Source: Leifsonia poae
Lineage (GTDB): Bacteria > Actinomycetota > Actinomycetes > Actinomycetales > Microbacteriaceae
Reading direction: 5' to 3'
Length of the DNA: 46,600 bases
NCBI RefSeq assembly: GCF_027921845.1
Contig: NZ_BSEN01000001.1
Span: 629,183 to 675,782 of the forward strand
Position 1 is the stretch's first letter. Each line of letters opens with the position of its first letter. The position numbers and the translations under genes were made by a program. Below are positions 20,691 to 26,771 of the stretch, piece by piece. The notes under the pieces were generated by a model. That model had not been told where the DNA came from and did no database searches. It saw only the letters and a list, made by a program, of their open reading frames with translations.

Positions 20691-21064
20691 TACTTCTTCT
20701 CCATCTTCGCGCCGTAACGGCTGCGAGCCTGCTTGCGGTTCTTGACGGCCTGGGTGTCGAGAGCGCCACGGACGATCTTGTAGCGCACGCCGGGGAGGTC
20801 CTTCACACGACCGCCGCGCACGAGCACCATCGAGTGCTCCTGCAGGTTGTGGCCCTCACCGGGGATGTAGGCCGTGACCTCGGTACCGTTCGAGAGCTTG
20901 ACACGGGCCACCTTGCGCAGAGCCGAGTTCGGCTTCTTGGGCGTGGTGGTGTAGACGCGGGTGCAAACACCGCGCTGCTGGGGGTTGGACTTCAGGGCGG
21001 GCGCCTTGGTCTTTGTGACCTTGGGGCTGCGGCCCTTCCGAACCAACTGCTGAATGGTTGGCAC
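20690..21064 (-). CDS. rpsL: 30S ribosomal protein S12
   Basis: This 124-residue decoding-centre protein carries [16 protein letters not shown] and [17 protein letters not shown]. Both lysine positions where streptomycin-resistance changes occur are wild type. The start is GTG, with AAAAGGAG a few bases upstream. It is the first gene of the str operon, about 250 bases downstream of its promoter. Confidence 0.98.
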   Translation of the reverse strand: MPTIQQLVRKGRSPKVTKTKAPALKSNPQQRGVCTRVYTTTPKKPNSALRKVARVKLSNGTEVTAYIPGEGHNLQEHSMVLVRGGRVKDLPGVRYKIVRGALDTQAVKNRKQARSRYGAKMEKK

Positions 21065-21155
21065 TGACTTCTCCTTTTATGGACTGCACGGTGACAGGTG
21101 TTGCTGACCCGAGCCAGATCACGCCCTCGCGGGCACAAGTGGGATTCTCGGGGAA

Positions 21156-21192
21156 TCGACGATCGGTCGGAATGGTTCGTAGTGATCGTCGA
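21156..21192 (-). other. Stem-loop in the rpsL leader
   Basis: TCGACGATC and GATCGTCGA form a perfect 9-bp stem with a 19-base loop. A smaller hairpin with a GCGA tetraloop on the minus strand lies at 21123-21134. Both are in the roughly 250-base rpsL leader. Confidence 0.55.
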
Positions 21193-21253
21193 TATGCCGT
21201 GGGGGCGCGGAACTACCGTGCGGTTGTTCCGGCCCATTCGGATGAGTACGTGC

Positions 21254-21285
21254 CTGCCCACTCGCAACCGCCCATTTCTGGGCAG
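21254..21285 (-). promoter_or_regulatory. Two mutually exclusive stems in the rpsL leader
   Basis: TGGGCAG (21279-21285) can pair with CTGCCCA (21254-21260) in a 7-bp stem. Its first five bases can instead pair with GCCCA (21270-21274) in a 5-bp hairpin with a 4-base loop. The stems exclude each other, as in attenuators. They lie about 30-60 bases after the predicted transcription start. Confidence 0.4.
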
Positions 21286-21319
21286 CGAACGAGCGCGCGA
21301 CAAAGCGCACACCCGATAA

Positions 21320-21348
21320 ATCTTAGCTCACTGCGGGGTGACGGTCAA
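21320..21348 (-). promoter_or_regulatory. str operon promoter
   Basis: The minus strand has TTGACC (21343-21348), exactly 17 bases, and TAAGAT (21320-21325). This is a near-consensus sigma70/SigA promoter and the best one in the window. It drives rpsL-rpsG-fusA and probably tuf, with a leader of about 250 bases. Confidence 0.8.
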
Positions 21349-21436
21349 ACGGATGCAGGCCGCACCGGCGCGGCGCGTGGCACCACCGCGCCGTTCGGGA
21401 GTATGGGCTGTGCGCCGCGCACCCCGCGGGCACCGA

Positions 21437-22501
21437 TCAACCCTGCTGATCCTGTGAATCTGCGAAATAGGGCGTGAAGACCGCCTTCGATCCGTCGAAC
21501 GTGATGACGCCCTGGAAGCCGAAGGTGATCACCTCACTGGTGCCAGAACCCGTGGCGCCGTCGGAGGAGCGTGTCAGCGTCGCGGTCGCTTCGACGCGTC
21601 CGTCTTCGCCGCTCGCCGCCGGCCAGCCGCCCGCTTTCGTGTACTGCGGAGCGATCGAGGTGTACGGACGGTGGTCGAGGTGCCACTGCAGATCACTGAG
21701 GTCGATCCCGTCGTCGGGAACGACACCGAACGGGCAGTCGGCGGGGGCGGCGTCGTGCGATGCGAGACATGCATCCAGCCAGTCGTCGACCGCCTTCTCC
21801 GCCCGCGCCTCGCCGTCCGGGGTGAGGTGCGCGGCGAACGTCGCCGGCTTGTGGTCCCGGCCGGGCGGCGCCGAGGAGGCGTCGGCGTTCCAGACGTCGA
21901 ACTCCGCGCTCGCCGATTTCACCATCACCGGGTAGCTGCCGGGGAACGCCCGCAGAGTCACCGCGACACCGAGCGGAGTGCTCACCGGCGTGGCGCCCCC
22001 GACCGTGTAGGTGATGCCACGCGGGCCCGAGACGCTGACGCCGACGACATCCGGATGGACGCCGACCAGCCGCCACAGGGGAAGGAAGGGCAGTCCGCCG
22101 GCGCGCTCCACGGTGAAGGCCTGCTCGTACGGGCCGTCGCTGCGGCGGATGGTCGCCGTGATCGTGGCGCTGTCGCCATGCGTGACGGTGCGGGAGAGCG
22201 AGAAGGAGGCGATGCGATCGGTCGCCTTGGCGAGCACGGCATCGGTGAGGAGGACGTCGGATGCGTTCGTGCTGATGCCGGCCAGCCGGAGGGCGTCTTC
22301 GGCGTGGGCGTGCTCGAGGTCGGACAGGTAGCTGCCGACGAGGGTCTTCGGCAGGTTCTGGTACGCGGACACGGTGACGATACCGAGGGCGACGGCCCCG
22401 GCCGTGACCAGAACCGCTGCGGCGCCGACGAGCCACCAGAGCAGGCCGGAGCGGGATCGCCTCGCGGTGGCCGTCGGCGCGCTCGGAATCGTCTCGCTCA
22501 T
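21437..22501 (-). CDS. Hypothetical membrane-anchored protein next to the T7SS locus
   Basis: This 354-residue protein has a short cytoplasmic N-terminus, one transmembrane helix (about 20-45, LLWWLVGAAAVLVTAGAVALGIV) and a large outside domain. The outside part contains a Ser/Thr-rich stretch and two nearby Cys (DDWLDACLASHDAAPADC). I do not recognise a family. It lies downstream of the first WXG100-like gene, from which it is separated by tandem hairpins, so it has its own promoter rather than being cotranscribed. A role linked to secretion is suggested only by position. Confidence 0.7.
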   Translation of the reverse strand: MSETIPSAPTATARRSRSGLLWWLVGAAAVLVTAGAVALGIVTVSAYQNLPKTLVGSYLSDLEHAHAEDALRLAGISTNASDVLLTDAVLAKATDRIASFSLSRTVTHGDSATITATIRRSDGPYEQAFTVERAGGLPFLPLWRLVGVHPDVVGVSVSGPRGITYTVGGATPVSTPLGVAVTLRAFPGSYPVMVKSASAEFDVWNADASSAPPGRDHKPATFAAHLTPDGEARAEKAVDDWLDACLASHDAAPADCPFGVVPDDGIDLSDLQWHLDHRPYTSIAPQYTKAGGWPAASGEDGRVEATATLTRSSDGATGSGTSEVITFGFQGVITFDGSKAVFTPYFADSQDQQG

Positions 22502-22528
22502 CGGCTCCCCCTCGTCACAACGTTGTCG

Positions 22529-22534
22529 AGTGTA
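22529..22534 (-). promoter_or_regulatory. Possible -10 box of the membrane-anchored gene
   Basis: TACACT on the minus strand lies 28 bases upstream of the ATG at 22501 and fits TANNNT exactly. No good -35 sits at 17 bases. The upstream hairpins separate it from the WXG100-like gene. Confidence 0.4.
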
Positions 22535-22549
22535 GCGACCGGACGCGGC

Positions 22550-22610
22550 GGAGCGCGGGCCCCTTTTCAGGTGCCCGCGCTCCGGGAAGTCGGAGCCGTC
22601 GGCGGCTCCG
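22550..22610 (-). terminator. Tandem hairpins after the first WXG100-like gene
   Basis: CGGAGCCG-TCGG-CGGCTCCG (22591-22610) is a perfect 8-bp hairpin 14 bases after the stop. A second stem of 11 bp (arm GGAGCGCGGGC, 22550-22560 with 22573-22583) follows at once. There is no T tract, as is common in high-GC genomes. Together they probably end this transcript. Confidence 0.6.
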
Positions 22611-22624
22611 GTGCCGTCGGAGGA

Positions 22625-22921
22625 CTAGCCGCCGATGCCCTTGGCCAGCTCGCTGTCGACGTTCTGCAGCGCGTCGGCCGCCTTGGTGAGGAACTGCGAC
22701 ATCCCGTCGAGGCCGTTCACGGCCTCCGTGGTGCCCTTGGTGAACTGCTCGTACGAGCTGTGGAACGCGCCAGAGGCCTGGTCGGTGACGAAGCCACCGT
22801 TCACGAGGCCGTTCACCAGGTTCTGGAGCTCGTGGAGCTTCGCGGTGATGTCGTCCTTGCCCGATGTCAGGCGGTTGGCGGCATCGGTCATCTCGCCGTA
22901 CGTGACGTTCATGTTTGCCAT
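22625..22921 (-). CDS. WXG100-like T7SS protein, copy 1
   Basis: This is a 98-residue all-helical protein. The hairpin turn reads NGGFVTDQASGAF (41-53), where the canonical Trp-x-Gly is replaced by Phe-Val-Thr. The second helix (SSYEQFTKGTTEAVNGLDGM) resembles ESAT-6/WXG100 proteins of other actinobacteria. Such proteins are exported as dimers by type VII machines. The open frame extends 47 codons upstream, through the palindromic operator and -10, so the internal ATG is chosen. It is transcribed divergently from the membrane-protein gene at 23061. Confidence 0.8.
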   Translation of the reverse strand: MANMNVTYGEMTDAANRLTSGKDDITAKLHELQNLVNGLVNGGFVTDQASGAFHSSYEQFTKGTTEAVNGLDGMSQFLTKAADALQNVDSELAKGIGG

Positions 22922-22979
22922 GACGTTCAATCCCTTCGTGTTCTGAACGGCCAACCCCTCGGGCCGACCAGCTACCGGT

Positions 22980-23053
22980 AACCTATCGGCGCCCGGTGCC
23001 AGGGTGGAATGGGGAGGACTCCCCATGTCGCGCATCCGGTCTTTGACTAGCCT
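22980..23053. promoter_or_regulatory. Bidirectional T7SS promoter region A
   Basis: The inverted repeat ATGGGGAGGACTCCCCAT (23009-23026) has perfect 8-base arms. On the minus side, TAGGTT (22980-22985) lies 23 bases away and serves the WXG100-like gene. On the plus side, TAGCCT (23048-23053) lies 21 bases away and serves the membrane-protein gene. The repeat abuts the expected -35 positions on both sides, so it is an activator or repressor site or replaces the -35. A near-identical arrangement occurs at 26692-26765. Confidence 0.7.
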
Positions 23054-23060
23054 GGTCACC

Positions 23061-23816
23061 ATGCCTTCGTACTCACCGATGAAGCCGAACCCGCAATCGT
23101 CGGCCGGCCAGGCGAAACGTTCCCGTGCTCAGCGCTACGAGACACCGCCCTCGGCCACGGCCAGGGCGCTCCGCCCCGTCGGGTACCTCCTGATCGGGCT
23201 GGTGTGGACGATCATCGGCGCCGTGACCCTCTCGCTGCCGGCGCTGCTCACCGTCGGCCTGGCGTCCAACGACTCCTTCACGACCAAGGACTTCGTGCAG
23301 AACGGCGACATCTTCGTGCTCATCCTTGCCGGCCTCTTCGCCGTCGTCGTGCTCGTGCCCCTGCTCGGCTACGCGTTCATCGCGCTCCCCCTTGCATCCG
23401 TGCCGCTCGCGGTGCTCGCGTTCACCTACCTCGTGCGGTCGCTGCGGCCGTCGTACGCCTCGGAGCGCTTGTCGGCGACCGGATGGACCCGCGAGGCGAT
23501 CGGCCCGATCACGGTCTACCCGACCGCGATGTCGCTGCTGCCGCTGCGCGTGACGCCGTGGACGCGGTTCTGGACCCAGCTGATGTTCCTCGGCTGGATC
23601 CCCGGCAAGGACCTGCTGCTGGCGGCCATCCCGTACGGCCTCGTGTCGTTCCTGGTGCCGGGGTGGCTGCTCTGGCCGGTCAGTCCGGCGGCGGCCGTGG
23701 TGTGGAGCATCGTCTCGCTGGCCCTCGTGGTCGCGACCGTCGTGCTCGTCGTGCGCGCCGCCCGCGTGCGGTTCAACGGAGCTCGGCGGGGCGTTCCAGT
23801 GGCGGCCGGAAGCTGA
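23061..23816 (+). CDS. Hypothetical polytopic membrane protein of the T7SS locus
   Basis: This 251-residue protein starts MPSYSPMKPNPQSS. It has a cytoplasmic N-tail of about 35 residues and about four hydrophobic helices: two in the first half (GYLLIGLVWTIIGAVTLSLP and IFVLILAGLFAVVVLVPLL), then a third and fourth near the C-terminus. No family is recognised. TAGCCT lies seven bases before the ATG, so the mRNA is probably leaderless. The frame extends 19 codons upstream, but this start fits the -10. Its 3' end overlaps the convergent neighbour by 44 bases. It could be a membrane component of the secretion machine (inference). Confidence 0.75.
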   Translation: MPSYSPMKPNPQSSAGQAKRSRAQRYETPPSATARALRPVGYLLIGLVWTIIGAVTLSLPALLTVGLASNDSFTTKDFVQNGDIFVLILAGLFAVVVLVPLLGYAFIALPLASVPLAVLAFTYLVRSLRPSYASERLSATGWTREAIGPITVYPTAMSLLPLRVTPWTRFWTQLMFLGWIPGKDLLLAAIPYGLVSFLVPGWLLWPVSPAAAVVWSIVSLALVVATVVLVVRAARVRFNGARRGVPVAAGS

Positions 23817-24378
23817 TCGAGTCGACGATCGCGTCGAAGAGCTCGAGGTAGAGCTCGGGCTCCACCGCCATCGGGGCGTTCACCCGCACGTGGATGACGC
23901 ACGATTCGTCGGGCGCGGCGAACCGGTAGTCGGCCAGCAGCTCGGGAGCGCTCTGCTCCTCGTACCTGGTCTGCCGCACGCTGGAGGCACGGCGTGCCGG
24001 CCCGAACGACAGGTCGAGCGGATCGCCGGCGGGGAACGCCGCCGCCAGCCGCTCCTGCACCGAGCCGGATGAACCATCCGGCCACTTCTCGCGCCCCATC
24101 ACGATCGACGCCGGGAACGGCACTCCGGGAAGGATCTCCATCGAGAGGGCGAGCGCGAAGGCATCGCTATCGATGGCGAGGGCGACCAGCTTGTCGAGCT
24201 CGTCGCGCACGGTCCGGCGCGTCCGCGCCAGGCGGTCGGCACGACCGACCCGTTCGGTCACGAGGCGTGCGACGCGGCGGCGGGCCGCCTCCTCGTCGTG
24301 CAAGGGGATGGTCGCCCAGGTTCCGGGGAAGACGATCGCCAGCTCGCTGTCGAGGGCGGTGAGCCTGGCATCCGTCAT
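23773..24378 (-). CDS. Hypothetical cytoplasmic protein of the T7SS operon (pair member 1)
   Basis: This 201-residue protein has no signal peptide or membrane helix. It begins with a short strand ending LAIVFPGTWATIPL, then an Arg-rich helical part. It closes with LFDAIVDSISFRPP, an ending seen in Mog1/PsbP-like alpha/beta folds. The start overlaps the previous gene by four bases, and this is the last gene of a four-gene operon. General similarity in layout to the 24375-25007 product suggests paralogy. A chaperone or adaptor role for the T7SS substrates is an inference. Confidence 0.7.
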   Translation of the reverse strand: MTDARLTALDSELAIVFPGTWATIPLHDEEAARRRVARLVTERVGRADRLARTRRTVRDELDKLVALAIDSDAFALALSMEILPGVPFPASIVMGREKWPDGSSGSVQERLAAAFPAGDPLDLSFGPARRASSVRQTRYEEQSAPELLADYRFAAPDESCVIHVRVNAPMAVEPELYLELFDAIVDSISFRPPLERPAELR

Positions 24379-25007
24379 CGGGCGTCTCCCAGCGTGACGA
24401 CCAGGCTGTCGGCGATGGCCTGGGTCTCGGCGACCATGTCGTCGAAGCCGCCGATGAACGCCGAACGGAACTCCATCTGGAAGGCCTGCGCCGCCCCGAC
24501 CGGGAAGATCACGAAGACGACGCGCTGCTCGAGCACGGCGTCGTCGGCGTCGGGCTCCGCGAGGGCGGTCAGGTGGGTGAAGCCGACGAGCTCACCGGCC
24601 GGATGCGCGGAACGCCACGACTGGTATCCGCGCACCTCGTACCCGGGCTCGCGGTGCCCGGCCTGCGCATCCGTCGCCGCCAGAAAGCTCTCGGGCGAGT
24701 CGTCGGCCTCGAGCTCGAGCAGTTCGAACGTCTGGTAGGCGCTCAGCACCCCGGCCTCCGGCACCGGGAGGTAGACGCGGGCGCGCGTGCCGCCGCTCGC
24801 ATCCTGCCCGTACAGCACCTGCTGCAGCACGGTGAGCTGCTCGACGACGCCGGGTGCCAGGTCGCCGCCACCGAGCTCGGCGGCCAGGGCCGTCGGCCAC
24901 TCCTCCGCCCCCTCCTCGCCGAGCAGCACGACGTCGTACCAGCCGTCGGGGGTCTCGAACGAGAAGTCGACGATGTCGCGCGGACGCAGGGAGGTCGGGT
25001 TCGACAT
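24375..25007 (-). CDS. Hypothetical cytoplasmic protein of the T7SS operon (pair member 2)
   Basis: This is a 210-residue soluble protein. It starts MSNPTSLRPRDIVDFSFETP, with a strand-Gly-Trp motif (TPDGWYDVVLLG) like the FPGTW segment of its neighbour. It ends with a helix carrying AIADSLVVTLG. No catalytic motif is visible and no family is recognised. It lies between the candidate secreted protein (11 bases upstream) and the second pair member (4-base overlap). The frame extends 62 codons upstream into the other gene, so the MSNP start is chosen. Confidence 0.7.
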   Translation of the reverse strand: MSNPTSLRPRDIVDFSFETPDGWYDVVLLGEEGAEEWPTALAAELGGGDLAPGVVEQLTVLQQVLYGQDASGGTRARVYLPVPEAGVLSAYQTFELLELEADDSPESFLAATDAQAGHREPGYEVRGYQSWRSAHPAGELVGFTHLTALAEPDADDAVLEQRVVFVIFPVGAAQAFQMEFRSAFIGGFDDMVAETQAIADSLVVTLGDAR

Positions 25008-25018
25008 GCGTGGAGCTC

Positions 25019-26377
25019 CTAGCTGTTGTGACTCACGTACGTGGGAGTGTATTTGTCTGCGTTGGCCACGGCGAACTTCGTGAGGTCGAGAGTCGGCACC
25101 TTCGGGAGGTCGGTGTGGTTGCCACCGTCGAACTTGTTCACGATGTCGTCGATCCTGGCCGGCACGCTCACCAGGTCCGCCCCCTTGTTCCACAGGGACT
25201 GCCCCTGCTGGAAGCCCGCGACGACGGTGAGCGGGTTGAGCTCGCGCTTGCCGACGTCGTGGGAGATGGCGCTGACCACGTTCTTGTCGACGCCGAGCAG
25301 CGTGCGCACGGCCTTCATCTTGTCGGCGCCGTCGGTGAAGAGCGCCTTGTACGCCTCGCGCTGCCCCGCGGCGGATTCGCCCGCCGCCTGCCAGATCTTG
25401 GCGGGGTTCACGTCGTTCAGCGGCTTCTCGAACAGCTTCTTGGTCGCCGACTTCATGAGGCGCTTGCCCATCTGCATCTTGAGCATCGCGTTCGGCGAGG
25501 TGTGAACGCCGCCGACCATCCGGGGCACTCGTGCGAGTCCCTTGATCTTGGCCGCCTTGCCGAGGAACGTGAAGATCCGGCCGCCGAACAGGCTCAGCGC
25601 GACGCCGACGGCCGCGCCCAGGATGCCCAGGAAGCTGCCCTCGCCGTTCGCGAACTTGACCACCGCATCGATCAGCTTGATGACCGACGCGACGAGCGCG
25701 ATCACCAGCAGCACCTGGCCGAGGATCGGCACCCAGGAGAGGAAGATCGCGAGCACGCCGGCGATGTCGCCGATGGTCGAGATCACGTCCATCACCTTGT
25801 CCCAGAACCCGGGGTTCTTGAGGCCGTTGTTGTGGTGGTCGACCACGTCGACGATCGCGGTGACGGCTTTCTCCGCGGCGCGGTTCTTCTTGTCCCGCGC
25901 GTCGTACCAGGCCTGGTGTGCGCTCTTCAGCGCGGCGTCGGCCGAGTGCGCGGCGTGATCGGCCTTCGAGGCGTCGGCCTTCGCGGTGGCGACGTCGTCG
26001 CCCTTCGCGGTGCCGACGGCGGTGTGGGCGGTCGAGGCGGCCGTGCTCGCCGCATCCGCCTCGCTCTGCTTGTCGTTGATGAGGGTGATGGCCTTGTCGG
26101 CGTCGTCCTTCGCGTCGCGCAGTTCCGACGCGTAGGTCTTCAGCGCCGCCGCAGTCTTGGAGTAGCGGTCGTGGGCCTTGGTGATGTCCTCGGCGACATC
26201 CTTGGACATCTCCTGCAGCTTCGACACGGCCTGCGACGTCATCCCGTCGAGGTCGTGGATCTTGTTGAGCTCCTTGGTGGAGCGCTGGATCGCCTCGGCG
26301 ATGGACGCGTAGTGGGCCGCCTTCGCCTCGAGCACCGCCGGGTCGCCCGTGAGGGGCGCGAACTCCCTGTCGCTCAT
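25019..26377 (-). CDS. Candidate T7SS-exported protein with coiled coil and hydrophobic centre
   Basis: This 452-residue protein starts MSDREFAPLTGDPAVLEAKA. Its helical N-terminus resembles the T7SS signal/LXG-like N-domains of actinobacterial substrates. Residues 50-175 form a long Ala/Lys/Asp coiled coil. Residues about 205-239 and 249-264 are strongly hydrophobic. The C-terminal 180 residues have no recognised domain, so no toxin activity is claimed. The start overlaps the second WXG100-like gene by four bases; WXG-family gene followed by large substrate is a classic layout. No immunity gene is identified. Confidence 0.7.
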   Translation of the reverse strand: MSDREFAPLTGDPAVLEAKAAHYASIAEAIQRSTKELNKIHDLDGMTSQAVSKLQEMSKDVAEDITKAHDRYSKTAAALKTYASELRDAKDDADKAITLINDKQSEADAASTAASTAHTAVGTAKGDDVATAKADASKADHAAHSADAALKSAHQAWYDARDKKNRAAEKAVTAIVDVVDHHNNGLKNPGFWDKVMDVISTIGDIAGVLAIFLSWVPILGQVLLVIALVASVIKLIDAVVKFANGEGSFLGILGAAVGVALSLFGGRIFTFLGKAAKIKGLARVPRMVGGVHTSPNAMLKMQMGKRLMKSATKKLFEKPLNDVNPAKIWQAAGESAAGQREAYKALFTDGADKMKAVRTLLGVDKNVVSAISHDVGKRELNPLTVVAGFQQGQSLWNKGADLVSVPARIDDIVNKFDGGNHTDLPKVPTLDLTKFAVANADKYTPTYVSHNS

Positions 26378-26658
26378 TTGCCTTCCACCGCCTTGGCGAG
26401 GTCGCCGTCGACCTTGACGAAGTTGTCGGCTACGGCGGCGATCGTCTTCTGCACGTTCTCCACGTTCTCGGTCATGCTCTTGCGCTTCTCGTTCCACTTG
26501 TGGGCGAACTCGCGCACATGGCTCGCCAGGTCGTCGTGACCGGTGGCGTCGGCGACCGAGTCGCTGAAATCGTCGGCGTTGTGGAACTCGCGCACGACGG
26601 CGTCGAGGTCATCCCGCAGCTGCACGAGCTCCGCGAGGTTGAGCTTCAGATCGGCCAC
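26374..26658 (-). CDS. WXG100-like T7SS protein, copy 2
   Basis: This is a 94-residue helical protein. It carries LASHVREFAHKWNEKRKSM and a second amphipathic helix (VQKTIAAVADNFVKVDGDLA). A single Trp lies in the turn-proximal helix rather than in a strict WXG. The start is GTG with AAGGGG six bases upstream. It heads a four-gene operon and is divergent from the ATPase gene. Confidence 0.8.
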   Translation of the reverse strand: MADLKLNLAELVQLRDDLDAVVREFHNADDFSDSVADATGHDDLASHVREFAHKWNEKRKSMTENVENVQKTIAAVADNFVKVDGDLAKAVEGK

Positions 26659-26691
26659 ACCGGTCCCCTTCCTAGGATGTCTGCCTCCGCC

Positions 26692-26765
26692 ACGCTACCC
26701 AACGGTGCCGCGACGGGCGATGGGGAGGGGTCCCCATCGGCTCTCTGCCGGGCAGTCGGTATCGT
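26692..26765. promoter_or_regulatory. Bidirectional T7SS promoter region B
   Basis: The inverted repeat ATGGGGAGGGGTCCCCAT (26720-26737) has perfect 7-base arms. On the minus side TAGCGT (26692-26697) lies 22 bases away; on the plus side TATCGT (26760-26765) lies 22 bases away. The repeat matches region A at 16 of 18 positions with the same spacing. It controls the WXG100-like operon and the ATPase gene. Confidence 0.75.
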
Positions 26766-26771
26766 TTCACC

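Noticed and set aside
23004-23060. Upstream in-frame start for the 23061 membrane protein
   Set aside because: It would place the operator and -10 inside the coding region; the ATG at 23061 matches a leaderless promoter.
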